Positions 1-13,560 of a stretch of 64,000 nt of DNA are shown one piece after another (positions within the stretch are counted from its first letter, which is position 1; each line of letters begins with the position of its first letter). The position numbers were made by a program, and so were the translations under genes. The stretch spans positions 15,620,561 to 15,684,560 of the forward strand of contig NC_092466.1 in assembly GCF_047495875.1 (NCBI RefSeq), read 5' to 3'. Below the pieces are notes generated by a model. The model saw only the letters and a list, made by a program, of their open reading frames with translations, ran no database searches and was not told the DNA's origin. The DNA is from Pithys albifrons albifrons. Lineage: Eukaryota; Chordata; Aves; Passeriformes; Thamnophilidae.

Positions 1-2887
1 ACCCCAGCAGGGCTTTGTGTTGCCATCCATGCTTGGGCCAGTTGGGAGGTGATGCCTTCCAACAAGCCAGGGTGTTCACTGTCTTCCGGCAAGCTACATT
101 ACATGAGGCACCTATGCTTTTCATTTATGATGCCAGAACTCAGCTGTTCACAGGACCTGGAGGGATTTTACCGTTTGGCCAAGAACAAAGCCAGAAGGAC
201 AGGGGCAAGCAGGAGTATGTGCAAATGAGCAGCATTCCTTCTTGTCCCACAGTCTGCAGTGAGCCATCAGTCATGACTTGCACCAGATTTCCTAGTCACA
301 ATTCTGCTGGTGAAATACTCCTGACTCTGGAAGCCTTAGCACAAAGTCTTAGAGTGTGTTAATCCCACCATATAGATCTGAGTAGCATATAAACACAATC
401 ATGTTCACCACTGCTTGGCACATCTTAAATACAACTGCTTGAAGCTGGCCATTGGACACTTGTCCAAGGGATGGTGCTGTAAATTCAGAGAGAGAGGAGT
501 CTACACAGGAACAGCCCAGGAGAGAGCAGGAGACAGCTGTTTCATTTCTAGTTCTTACAGAAAAATATTTCCACGAAATGTAATGTTTGGAAAATGTCTA
601 ACAACCCAGTTCATGCTTTCTACAGATTATGTGGACTTAGCATTTCTGTAGTCTATACTGGGATAGATGAATAGAGAGATAAAAGGAAGCATGAAAATAT
701 AAGACAGTTGGAATGCAGGAGAATCTACAGAATGTGCAAAAAATGTAGGAAAAACTAAATAAAGGAGAAAAAGACAAATGAGATATTGTCAAGGCAGCCA
801 GTGAAGCAGCAGGGTCTCAGTTCAGAGGTGGAATCATTAAACGACAGGAAAGTCAGCTCTTACAGAAAGCTGCGTGATTTTTTAACCCCGGAATTCACTA
901 GAGGGAGTGTGTGGTCAAGGGCGAATGCCAGAATGAATCTGTTTTCCAGAAGAAAAAGGGAGTTCAGTCACCCCAGAACAGGGGCTCAAGGAATGAGGCA
1001 GCTTCTGCACTGGACACACCCAGGGCATGTCACCCAACAGTTTTCAGGAAGATGGAAGGCATCCACCGCCCACCACACACAGCAGCTATGGGAGAGCAGG
1101 CTTACTCACTTCCAGAGTGAGGAACAAATACAGTGGCCCTGTAAGTGGGAACCAAAGAAATGTCACAGAGAAAAATTGGATGAATTTGCTTGTGTTTTGG
1201 CTGAAGGAACCTATTAAACCTTTTTCCCTTTCCTCATTGCTTGTCACAAAAATCCAGGACCCTGATTCAGAAAAGCTACAGTGCAAAAACAGCAGCTTGG
1301 ACCCCAGGTACAGTCCTTCCATGTCTCAAATGCAAGTGAACAACCTGTCAGACGCATTTGAGTGAACATGTCCTCCATCCTCTACTCTTCTCTGCTACAA
1401 AGAGGACTAGGAAGATACAGACCCCTATAGAAACCTGTGCAGAAAGGAAACACAAAGATCAGGCAGAAAAAAGAATTGCTTCAAAGCGAGACCACAACAT
1501 AAAGGGACTTCCTACTGATCTTGGTGGAAAATAGCCCCATCCAGGAAGGGAATGTAAAGGACTAGGACAGTCTGACAGGGATTTCCAAAGTATGCATTCT
1601 TGTATAGAGCAGTCTCTGCATGTATAACAGTGCTAATCCTAAACCGTGGGGGAAATACCAGGACACACACACCAACTCCTCTCTGAGATCCTGCATTTCC
1701 TTCAAGTGCACTAAAAGCCATTGCATCACACATACACAGTTGCCCATCCAAAACTCCCTGAGCATCCAATCCCTTGCACATAAAAGTATCAGTGTTTTCT
1801 AGGCAAGGAGAAACTCAAGGCCCCTAGGCATGGGGGCATATCCTACATTTCCAGACATTTGGCAGCCCCTGAGGATTCCTGCATCTGAGGACAAATCTGG
1901 GCTTCCCAGACACAGGACAGTGCAGCGTCTCTGGGCATGCATAGCACCATGCAGGGCCAGGAGACAAAAGAATCCCCCAAATCTGGCTAGATGGTGACAG
2001 ACAAGAGGACATATGTGGGGAAACCTGGACTGTTGGTCATGCAAAGAGCAGACTAGCCCCAGAGACAGCCAGCAGAGGAAGCTGGTGGCATCAAAGGTGA
2101 AAGACAGGTATGATAGCTTGGGTCCTTCTCCTCACAGCTTCTGCTTGAGGATAAACTAGCACTTGCATCTCCTGGGGTCAGCAATGCAAAGTTTGTGCTG
2201 CTTCTGGACTGTCCTGTCCTCACAAAGAGAAACAAGAGGCATGGACTTACTCCCAGTCCCCCTGGGGCTGCCAGAAATAACACAAACCTAACGTCTCACA
2301 CCAGCTGGCGAAGAGGACTAATCAGGCTTCAGGAATTGCTTGAAAGAGAGCCAAACCTCCCATCCAGTTCTCATGGCCCCCTCCACCTCCCTCCAGACCC
2401 AGTTCCTTTTCTGGCATGATGGTAACCTCAGTGCTCAGCTGACGGCAAGCTGCTCCTTGCAAACTGCTCTGCTGACCCACCTCACCACACAGTGCTTGGT
2501 GGGACTCCTCCAGGCTTTTTCCATCCCACACAATGGCCAGACACAGCACAACAGATTATGGCTCTGTGGTGACCAGACCAGAAGGTGGTGGAGTGGCAGA
2601 CACAGCAGGAGACTCCACTCCTCCTTGACTCTCTTCACCCTGATCCCTGATATTGCTGATGCACCTCTTTCCTTGAAATAGGCATCTCAAGAGATTCCCT
2701 GCCCATGAATCTGCATTTCTTTTCCCTTCTCTCAACAGCCTGTGTCTCTTTGGAACCTCCGTCTGCAAGGTTTGTACTCTTATGCAGAAGAGGAGCTTGA
2801 TCATACTTTTAAATAATTTTTTTAATAAATATTTTCAAAATGTATTATAAAGACCAGAGCAGAAGCATCAACAACACAGTAACTAGG

Positions 2888-2932
2888 TCTATCTGCATTT
2901 ACATTCAACGATCTATCTGCATTTACATTCAA
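2888..2932. repeat. Two-copy 21-bp direct repeat
   Basis: The 21-base unit tctatctgcatttacattcaa occurs at 2888-2908 and again, without change, at 2912-2932. It lies immediately 5' of the CR1 fragment. It is too long for a simple target-site duplication and does not flank the element. Confidence 0.85.
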
Positions 2933-2937
2933 AGAGG

Positions 2938-3125
2938 GTGCTGAGACTCTGGCACAGTTTTCCCAGAGAACTAGTGGATACCCCATCCCTGGAAGTGTTC
3001 AGGGCCAGGTTGGATGGAGTTCTGGACCACCTGGTCTAATGGAAGGTGTTCCTGCCCATGGCGGGTGGGTTAGACAAGACGACCACAAAAAGGTCCGTTT
3101 CAGCCTACATCGTTCTGTGATTCAT
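2938..3125 (+). mobile_element. CR1 LINE 3' end fragment
   Basis: The sequence carries the characteristic avian CR1 3' tail: a stretch reading ccccatccctggaagtgttc, then aggttggatgg, then cacctggtctaatggaaggtg, then cctgcccatggc, ending in gttctgtgattca, which resembles the short CR1 terminal repeat. It is 5' truncated to about 190 bp, inserted in the plus orientation (antisense to HPSE2), and somewhat diverged. Confidence 0.9.
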
Positions 3126-4900
3126 TTCCACTAGCAACTTGCAAGATAATAGAAAAGAGTAATTTTGACAGTTGCATAACTAATTGCAACTAATCCAATC
3201 TTTTTTTTTGATGATACTGCATAGCCCAAACCAATAGCTGTGAAGGACAGTTTAATTTATGTGTTGGTGGAAACACAACCATTTATTTTCACAACTGCCA
3301 TCACCTACACCTTTACTCTGTTCCTGCCATCATATCTCTCCTTGTAGTCCTGGCTAACTGTGGTTCCTGCATTAGAAAAGCTGTGTTGAAAATATGTTAG
3401 AAAGTACTTTTCCTCCTGAGTCAGTGCAAAGGAAGGAGGTTGACACACTCAGCAGCCTTCGAGCTGCATGTAAATGAGTCAAAATTCTATGTGTTTCAGA
3501 AAGAAAAGTTCAAAAATGAATTTTAAAAGGACAAGACCCTGATGAAAAGATACCCTGCATTACAAGCAGACAGAGCCAAGCAGAGCTAAACTCAAAACAT
3601 TCCAAGCCTGATTTGGTGTGCAAGGTTCCTATCGTCTTCTGTCACACATTATTAAACATAGATCAGAAACAGGATCTGGGATTACAGAACAGACTGAACT
3701 TGGGACATCAGAAGACACCTGTCCTATAAATAGGAATCATTTACCAATTCAGAGCAACACACACATGTTTTGGCAATCTCTCAGCCAATAAAAGCAGAAG
3801 CCCCAACTTCAGAATTATCCAAGTGCTATTATTTTAAATGTGAAAAAATGATTTACATCCTCATGACTTAACTCCTCATTTCCCAAATTCTCATCATGCA
3901 TGTCTGCACTGAATTGCACGAAAAATTAACTCATCCTAAAAGAAGCCCATTACTAATTTGGAAAATTGCTTCTTTTTTTTTTTTTTAATTTTGAAAAGTA
4001 GAGCAGAAACAACAACAAAAAGCAGAACTTTAGGTTTGGAACTGTTGATTCAATGCTATTGATTTCTTCAGTAGTTTTTTGCCTGTATTCCCACACCCCA
4101 GGACTTCAACTTCAAAACTCCAAAGTCAATTCAGTCACTTAGATCACAGACTTTGCATGGCAAGGGGCTCAGAAACACCAGTTTGGGATTTTGCACAGAG
4201 TTTCAATGCTGGCCTCCAATTTGTTGACACTTGGGTTTCTAAGAAAAATTAACAGAAACATATGCAAGGGTCTGTATAAGGGAACAACATGAAGCGCCGC
4301 TTCCAAACAGGTGCAGCCGATTATCTGAGGCAATTGTGTGCAGGGAGAAAAAAACGCCGTTTTCTTCACAAATTTTAAGAGCACTAAAAACTTCCAGATA
4401 ATGGGAAGTCCCTGAAGCTTTTCGAAAGTGTTTTCTCATACTCCATACCTGGTATGACAGCTGCTTCTTTGCAGCTATGGGGAGTTGTGGTTTTCCATTT
4501 GTGAAAATTCAAGTGAAATCTATCATTTTTTGGAAAGACCCTAAGTCCTGGTGTTCTCAAATATCTTTACAGGTTGAACATTTGGAAAGGATCCAAGACT
4601 CCAATCAGAGCCTGAATATGTTGAAATATTTAACTCTCTAAGAAACAGTATATAAAATAAGCTGTTTCTCTGTTTGATGACTATTTCAGGATTGACTAAT
4701 TACTTGTCATGATGCCAAATGCCACAGAGATGGCTCAAGAGGATAATTTCTGAAACTTGAATTTGTAACATCATATCTAAGGAAGACTATTTCTGTGTCA
4801 AAGCCCTGTTTCTTGAAATTTATATGGAGAAAGATCAGAAATGAACTTTTAGAAACCCAAGTTCAGAAGGCAAGTTATTCAATTAAATATCTGCTTAATC

Positions 4901-4931
4901 TTTTTTTTTTGGGGGGGGAAGGGTGGGGGGG
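4901..4931 (+). repeat. T10 tract followed by G-rich run
   Basis: Ten T are followed by eight G, AA, three G, T and seven G. The G-part can supply four or more G-triplets with short loops, so it could fold as a G-quadruplex on the plus strand. It lies in HPSE2 intron 3. Confidence 0.7.
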
Positions 4932-7900
4932 AAGTGGAATGAACAAGCTTTAAAATAAATCAGGAAAATAAAGACTACTGTATTAAGCAGAGGTTCCTCC
5001 TGGTGAAGCACTCATATTTGAGTTGATGGTTGGTCTCTGGACCTTGTTTCAGGGAAGCATTTGGTGGCAGGTAGCAAAGACTGACATGATGTCCCAGTCA
5101 GCACATCAGCTCCTCCCTGGGGGTGCTTATGCCAAGGAGATGTGGGTAAAATTTCCTAAATTCAGCCACCTCTGGCCAAACCCCCTGACCCAAACTCCAT
5201 TTTTCCTCTCATTCCAATGAATGTCACATCAAGACCAGGCAGGCTGTGGAATAGGACCTCCACCATTAACCAGAAGAGAAGCAGAGCCCATAGTCCAAGC
5301 TCACCTTTTCTTCCAGCTGAGTGAAAGGTCCCTTTGGCCAAGCTACTAGCAAATGCTAACAAATTCTTTTTGGTTTCAGGAGCATTTAATTCCTGCCATC
5401 AGCTATTCTCTAGGAGGCACAACACTCACGTTGCACATTTACAGAGGTTATAAATATAGATAGGACTATTAATACAACACAGTTTTGCTTTCTGCTTGAG
5501 ACAGGTAATTACTACAGAAAAACCACAACTACTGTCTGAAACAGTTTCGACAGAAGTCTGACTTTGAGGCTGACATTGGCTGCTAATCCACCTCAAACCC
5601 AGGAAAAACATTCCAACTTTTATTCTTAGCATTATAAATCTGCACATTATTACTCCAACATTGTCCTGCATTAGATTCTAAATCATAGCTTCTCTTTGTG
5701 CCTTTCTTCACTAGTATTTCGGGATATTTCCTCAGAACTTTTTCTTCCCCTTGTTGATACTTGCACATTATGATGAAGCTATTTTTTAATTTTCCTTTAG
5801 ATTTATCTTATTGAAATCTTGTCTATAGCTCCATATTTCCAGGATTTGGTCACATATACTGCTCTTTTCTGAATCTTTCCGTACCACATAGCATTTTTTG
5901 CTAAAAGGGGCATGAGAATCGGACATGGTGCACAACACTGCTTTCCAATACCATTTCCGGTGTCAGAGAGTCCCACTGATCCTCAGAGGGCTCTGGGTGT
6001 GCCTGTCCTCCCAGCTGCTGCTCTGCCTGTGTGGCTCATGCCCACCCAGCTACTTGCAACATTCCCCATTTCTCTTTATTTTTCTGGCCTCCAACTCAAA
6101 CTTAATCTTTGCTCTTTACTCCTGTAAAGTCCAAATTTACACTGAGTGTCAAAACACAGCTGCACAGGGCTAAAATTTGCCAAAGCCAAGCAACAGATTT
6201 TAGACTAGTGCCCTGACACACCATGCAAGATAACCAAAGGCTTTGGCACAGAAAGGACAAAGATGAGGCAGCCGTTAGAGCAGCTATGTATATTTAATAT
6301 CTTGCTATTTTAAAATAACCTTTTACTTGTCACTAGTATTACAAGGGCACTGCACCAGTTGGAGGTGGGTGTTGTGTGGTATTTTGGGAGATTTTACCAG
6401 TGCCCAGGGGGACTGGAGCATAGTTCAGCAACTGGGTGGTGAAGTGAGCAGAGGGAAGGGGGATCAAGGTCTGATTAGCACCACAGGAGGGAGAATGAGA
6501 AAGATCTTGAAAGAGGAAAAGCTGCAAAAGCAAAGCAGAAGAGCACAAGTCTACAGAGAGAGCAGATAATCATCAGAGCAGGCTGAACTCCCGCATGGTG
6601 GGAGGGGACCAGCAGCACAGTGGTCAGTGTGTGGGAGAAGGAGAGAAGGAGCAGCATGAACATATTACAAGGCCACAGGGGAGACACATTTGTCAACCAC
6701 AGCCCTGCAGAAAAGCATGACTGGACTCAGCAGGGCAGACACACATGGAGTTTGGTTTTGGCCAGAATAAGAAAAGCGGGCATCCGTCCACCATGGAGGT
6801 TATGTCAGCTGTGCAAGGCTGGCTGACACTGGGAGGAAAGAAGTTCCCTCCAGGGCATTCCTCACCTCAGATTCCTCACCTCCACTCCTCACCTGAGTTG
6901 GATCCAAATGAAAAGAGCAATCCGTAACCCAGAGGAATGGAGAATGGAGAGCAGAATCTTATGTTTGTGCAGCAAAAGGGCAGGCTAAAGGCACCAAACC
7001 CAGCGAGGAAAGGAGGAGACCTGTGTGACAGGGTTTGAGTAACTTGGTTTAGTGGAAGACATCCCACACAGCTCACCACAAGCAGCATCCTCCCTTGTCT
7101 GCTTCCAAGTGCTTTCCCCACACACTTGTACCTTGCAACCTCTGAAAGGGCATCTCACTCCACAGCTCACCCCAGCAGCATGAACAAAGTGTCCCAAGCT
7201 TGAGGCAGCTTTTCTACACCAGTCCAAGTCCCCATATTCCCCCAGGCTCTCTCCCTGTGGCAGGCACAATACAGCCCCAGCATTCTAATCTTGCACCACT
7301 GCCATCTTGGGGTACCCAGAGCCAGCTCTTCCCACACAGGCTCTCACAGGTACCAATGTCCTTGTCCAACAAGGAGACAGACATAGGTTATGGGTGATGA
7401 AAAGCAGACTGGTCTGCAAGGCACTAGTGCTGAGCAGGTTGGGAAAGAGGCTGTTCATGCCAGTAGGCTCAGACAGCAAGCCCTGGTGCATAAATTTAGG
7501 TGCATAACCACCTAAATGCAAAGCCTCCATAGGTTCATGCTTTCGCTGCTATGGGTGTACACTGGTATGGTTATAGTCTGCTACTGATTGAAGGACTGTC
7601 ACTGTTACCAGGTTTCTGTTCTGTGTAGTAGATTATACATAATGGTTTAAACCCACAGCTTTCCTGTGCTAGGAAGCATCTAGAAACTGTTATACAACAT
7701 CAAAAGATTTCCAGAAGGACCTTTTACAGTTGGTATGACTGTTACTTTGTAAGACATCTAAGCAATTTCTTGGCTTGTGCCCCCCCACCCTCCCAAAAAG
7801 CCTCCAAACAAATCCCAGAGCTGAATCAGTTTTCTTCATTTAGAGGCTCCACTCATTTTTTCCCTAGGATTTCCATTTTATTTCCTTCTTTTTCTTTACA

Positions 7901-9422
7901 AATATATAAATAGTCACATTGTCATCATATGAGACAAGTAGAGACTGACTCTTATGGGTAAAAAACAGATGTTTCCCAATCTACTCTAACAAAGTAATAT
8001 TTTATATATGGCTCTTCAATGGATTTATAGCCAATGAAGGGATGTTACTACATTAGCTCATGGAGGGGGTGGGTGATAAAAACTGGAAAGGAAGAACGAG
8101 ACAAGGAAAAAAGAAGCTATCCAGAGCGCTGCAATTGGAGAAGCATGACAAATGGGCAGCACAGTTTTAGAGGGCTTCGACAGCAAGGCAGATTGCCTGG
8201 CTGGGAGTGATTGTCCACAGCTGGAGCATCACAGAGACCATCTGGTATTTCTTAAACATGCTTTCCCCAGGTGATCCAATTCTTGGAGTGCCCCAGTAAA
8301 GAAAAGAAAAAAACGCCTGTGAGTATCAGTCCCATTTCCAGAATCCCCTAATTAGTTAATAGAATTATATTTTAACTGGTTTCAGTTTCTCCTACAAAAC
8401 CTTTGCTTTTGCCACCTTTTCATCAACGGAAAAAAAAACCTGAACTCATGGAGGGTTTAATTTCTTTAAGAAAGTCAATGATTGTGTCTCTTGGCACAGC
8501 AACCCAATATAAAACTTAATGAAGTAAAAAGAGATCCAAAATTTCTTTTGAACACCTTGTAACCTTGCTTTTCCCCCACCACTTTCAGTTGCACAAAGTA
8601 TGTATATCCACAGGCTCTCACATTTCTCTCCAACCCCTGTGTATCCATCCCCAGTATGAGCCTCCAAAAATGCAGAGTATGGACTGCATGGGGGACTCCA
8701 AGAACCTCTTATTTCCTGGATTTTTACCCTTTTCTCAGCTTGGAAAAAATGTTAAGAGTTTAATTAACTGTGCGTGCCACACAGTCCTGTCCCTGCAACA
8801 AGGAGGGCTGGCAAAGAAGCAGTACATGGACTTTTCTTGCTGCACTTCTGTTCCCTATAAGACAGCCCCTTCCTGAGCCAGAAGCGTTGGGAACAAGCTA
8901 ATGAAGAAAAGAGCGAGAGCGGTAAATAATAAATGAACAGGCAGATGGGAAAAGGGTTATAGCAAGCAACTGGAGATCAAGCCTTGGGAACTAAACTGCG
9001 TTCCCACCAGCAGGCAGTGCCCCTACCGAGCTGTGTGGGGCAGGGGCCAGGGTCCAGCCACAGAGATTATCCCCGCCACTACCCGCCAAGCCAGGCTTAC
9101 CATGCACGCCTTTCCCATCTCCTCTCTCTTTTCTTCATGAGTTAGCCCAGCCACATGTCAGATGTATCCTGCACATAACAGTCACAACATCCCTGATCCC
9201 TGGCTGCAAGCTCCTCACAATCATGTAAATAACCACTCCTGTTATTTTTCACAGGGAGCAAATACATAGGATGGTGGCTGGAGTGCTGGAGCAATACTCC
9301 TCCAACTGCAGCAAAATTTGTTACTCTGTCCCATTTTCCTAGGATAGTTTCTAAAAATGCGGAGAACTCACCAGGCACAGAGTTTCCTGCACTGTCCATG
9401 TTGGCAGCTACCCTGAAGAAAG

Positions 9423-9495
9423 TATGTTCCCACTAGCTTTTCTCAAACAAAGGTTTGAAGAAAGCCTGTATTTGAGAAAAGCTAGTGGGAACATA
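9423..9495. repeat. Perfect 25-bp inverted repeat (hairpin)
   Basis: The arm at 9423-9447 (tatgttcccactagctttt, then ctcaaa) is the exact reverse complement of 9471-9495, separated by 23 bases. The loop itself can extend the stem with about six more pairs (aggttt against aaagcct, including a G-T wobble). The whole is a 73-base near-perfect hairpin in HPSE2 intron 3. It could be a small non-autonomous DNA transposon remnant or a hairpin RNA precursor; no transposase or target duplication was recognised. Confidence 0.85.
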
Positions 9496-10069
9496 ATCCC
9501 AGTCAAACATACATTGACAAAGTGCTTCAACATCTACAGACTGAAAAAGAAGTCTAATTTAGTATTGGGAAGAAAATGCTGGGCAAATTAATCCAAATGA
9601 ATATCTAAAGGGGGATTTGGTTGTCTTTTTTTGCATTGTTTTGAGGTAGTTTGGATGGTCAAAATGAGCATATTCCACCACCATGCTGGAAAGGGATTTT
9701 GGCAGGAAACCCATCCTTATGCAGTAGTATAGACAGCAATAATAGAAGACAATATAAGCCGTGATTGTAAAGGCAAAGAAATAGAAACCAGCTGCAAATT
9801 ACAAAATATAGAAAATTAATAAAAATTATTTAAAGAACATGACAAAAAAATTCATGCCTTCCTGAGTTAAGTGTCAGTGGGTATTTAAATATAGGAGAAA
9901 GAAGGGAAATGTGAACAGAGGTATAGATGCATTATTTTGTGCTCATGGTAAAATTGCCAATGTAACTACAAAAATATGAATACATGTCCTCTATATTTGT
10001 GAAAAAATATGTGATGATGAACTCATCATCAGACGACTATATACATCACCAAGAGATATGTTAGATAAC

Positions 10070-10960
10070 ATCTGCTTTAGATAAACACTGTTAAATCACC
10101 CACTCTGGATAATTTGCACCTCCAAGTGTGCTAAGGAGATCTCTGACCTGCTAATGTTAATTTTTAATAAATCTTGGAATGCCAAGTAATTCTAGAAGGG
10201 TAGGTGAGCCCTAATCCCATCTTGACTCTTCAGCAGGATTTGCTGACCTATGGACCAACAGCCAGCCATGCTGACAGCAGAACTTACAGAGTAATTAAAA
10301 GTCAATATGAGAAGCTACCAATAATTCATTATATTCATGTCTCAGCTAATTACCAGTCAAAATGTGTTGTACAGAATCAACTCCTGTCTAACTCATGTTA
10401 CAGCTTGATTTGAGAATTTTCATTAATAGAAATAATTTGGCATAAATAGATAGATAGAAGTGGCTGATGAAACAAAAACCTATCCATCACCTGTTTCCTA
10501 TCCCACAGGATGCAGTGTTTTTACCAATCATTTAGATAAATTCAAGATCCTTAGAGGCAGCTTGCAGATAGCACAAATGAAGTTTAGCAAATAACAGACA
10601 AAACAGCCTTCATTTACCCTGTGATCCAATTTGTATAGCTAAATGGCCACCATCCAATGAAGTGTGCTTTAATTTGGCCAAGCACAAGATAATACACGTA
10701 CCGGAAAACAGTATAGGGCTTGTATCTCCAGGATGGAAAAGTCTGTCCTGCATGGCCACAGGTCAAAGGAGGAGGTATGACAGGACTTTTGCAAACAGAG
10801 GCTGAGGAGCCAAATCTATTCAGTTTAAGAAAAAGAAAAGTCCATAAGATTTAAATTCTGCTTGGCAGCAATAAGGCATTAGAGTGAGTGGAGAGGGGAT
10901 TTCTAACCTGGTAGCAAGAGGTAAAGCAAGATCTGAGGGTTGAAAGTCAGAACTAAGCAT
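10070..10960 (+). mobile_element. Degraded CR1-like LINE fragment
   Basis: The segment from about 10090 (ggataatttgcacctccaag, then aaggagatctctgac, then tttttaataaatcttggaat) resembles the reverse-transcriptase region of old sauropsid CR1/L3-type elements in the plus orientation. Further blocks near 10490-10620 fit the same reading order only loosely. It is heavily mutated and carries no open frame. The 5' half is the better supported part. Confidence 0.5.
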
Positions 10961-12275
10961 GGTGCTGACAAAGAGGAACAGTATCATCAGCACTGCGAAG
11001 GATGAGAAACATCACACACAGAGGTCTGGATGATCTTGGGGCCCAGCAAATAGCAGGGGGTGAAACTCAATAGTACAAAAGGCAGGTATAAAAACCACTG
11101 TGTAACATAAGACTGGAAGGAGCTCAGACACCAGCACACTGTGAGTCTGCTTTAGGCAACAAAACCAGGGAGATCAGAAGCACAGGCTTATTGGGAGCAT
11201 CTGAAACACAGAACCTGCTGGTAATTAGGGACCTTTAACTGCCCACACATTTGCTTGGAAAGGAAGATATCAGACACAGTCTTGCATCAAGTTCATGGAA
11301 TGCACCAACAAAAAAAATGTGAAAGGAGAGAGGAACCAAACTAGGAAGGAGGCTCCTCAAGGTTTCATTCTCGTCAGCAGAGAAAAACTGGGAAAAGACA
11401 TGCAGGTGGAAAGCACTGCAGGTGAGGAAGCCTGAAATGAGTGTTAGTACCTGCTTGGAAAAGAATAGGAAATAGTTGCAGAGTAAAAATAGTGTTTTGT
11501 AAGGACAGAGGCTTTGGTAATCTGAGAGGGTTGGCAAGCAAGATTTTGCACCAAATGAAAAGAGAGTTCAGTAAAGATGGTGTTTTGTATACACCCAGCA
11601 AGATAAGGGAACAGATCTAAATTATCTTAGCACCAGGGTACATTAAGGGTAGATCACATACTCCTGATGGCTCACAACATGCAAAGGAAAATGGCAACTC
11701 CATCAGGCTAACATGGATGAGCACAAAGGAACAGCACTAGGAGAGAGTGAAAGAGTGAAAGAGCCATGTGCTCCACAGAAACTGCTCGCAGAAGAGATTG
11801 CCAACAGTAATGAGGAAACATTTGATAACTACATCATTGGGAAGATGCAGACCGAAGAGTTCAGCACCTCCTGGGCAAGGAGAAAAGGTTAATAGATGGT
11901 TTTATGACACTGAACACACCACAAGCCCTTCCAAGGCTGTTAGTGTGTGTCAGCCCTTCCCCCTTCCACCAAAATCTGTTTTCTATTAGGTTTATGTGTT
12001 TTCTTTATTCTCTGCACAGCACCCAGAACCGGCTGGTTCTGGTAATGACCTTACATATTATAATGTATGTAGAACTGCTAATTTTAAGATGCAAAATTTA
12101 TAAAATATCTTCTCTGTGAAGTACATTGAATTTAATAAATTCTGAACATGTCACAAGAAGCCATAATTCCCACAGTTACAAAAGCAATAACCAAATCAGA
12201 TAATGAGAAAGCCAAAGTGTGGCTTAACAGACTAGAGGGTGTCACCTGAAAAAGAGATTCACATTCATGACCTCT

Positions 12276-12289
12276 CACACACACACACA
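12276..12289 (+). repeat. (CA)7 microsatellite
   Basis: Short uninterrupted CA dinucleotide run within HPSE2 intron 3. Confidence 0.9.
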
Positions 12290-12589
12290 TGTTGTCAGCA
12301 CAAAACAAGTTGTAAAACTACTAATTAGGGTAAGAGAAGGCAGGGGATCCCAAGGGTTTGGCTCACAGCTGCCTCAGAAAGCAAAGAGGTATAAATTGGA
12401 CAGAATTTCACAATAGTCAACTACTCACAGAGTTAAAATAGAAATGTTTAATGCTTTTTTTGTTTCAGACTTCATGAAAAAAGGATAAAATTAAGACCAC
12501 AAAGTTAATGTCATTAAGAGCAGCAGAATAAAAGGGTAATGTCTGGTAGCACCTGAGCAGAATGAAAATTACATGAAGTTTGTTTTCAA

Positions 12590-13560
12590 ACAGGCTGAGG
12601 TCTGTCAGCAACTATCAATGGGAATTTCTGGAAGACAAATGAGGTTTCAAAAGACCAGAAAAGGGCAAATATAGTAGCTATATTTAACAGGTTAAAAAAT
12701 CAAGGAAATTGCAGGCCAGCCAACATAACTTCAATTCCTGGAAAAAATTTTGAAACAAATCATCAAACAATCCATCTGCAAGGAAGGGCTGGATGCAATA
12801 GCTCTGCCATGTGAAGGCAACCTGCCTTCTCTTTGATAGTGCAAAAGGGTCTCATAAGTGAGATAGAGGCAACGGATGTTCTATACCTTTACTTTCTCAA
12901 GATTTTGCCTCCAATTTTGTGTAACATTTTAATTAGAAAATTACGAAAATAAAGCCTAGATGAAATTCCATGTGGGGAATGCACAGCTGGCTGGAAAATA
13001 GTACACAAAATTGCAGGCATGAACAAATAATATTGTAGCAAAAATTCCATGATTATATAGACAGGAGTGTCATGCACCAAGTACATGAAATAACCCTGCT
13101 GCTTTTGTCAGTCAAAAACGGCATCAGCTACAATACTGGTCTCATTTCAAGGCAACATGCTTCAAAAGCATCCCAGACCCACTGGAAGGAGCCCTAGGGA
13201 CCTCAACAAAACACAGAACCACAAAAAAAAATGTAAAGAGGGCTGAAAGGGACCTCAAGAGGCAGAATCAACCACGCATGTGACATTCAACTTGAAAATA
13301 AAATGGACATGAGAAAAGAGCAAATGAAAGGCAGTTGTTCAGTGCAGAGAAAAAAAGTCTTTAGGGAAACATGATAACAAGCCTCAAATATGTAAGAGAT
13401 CTCTGCAAAGAGAAAAGGAGTGCTGCAAGCTGTTCTCCTTGTCCACGGGGAGACGACATGCCTTCATAGGCTTAAACTGAAGCAAGAGATTTTAAAAATA
13501 AGAACTCCATAATGATATAGCTAATGATGCCCTAGAACCAACTGCTGAGGGAGGGTATAT
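12590..13560 (+). mobile_element. Old CR1 LINE remnant (ORF2 3' half)
   Basis: A continuous but decayed CR1-type reverse-transcriptase region in the plus orientation. Recognisable blocks in correct order are ccagaaaagggcaaatatag (12655), acttcaattcctggaaaa (12730), a block at about 12760-12780 reading caaatcatcaaac then aatccatctgc, the acattttaattagaaaatta block (12922), and the late block near 13370-13440 (catgataacaagcctcaaat, then tgttctccttgtccacgg). Many stops and indels show it is long dead. Confidence 0.7.
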
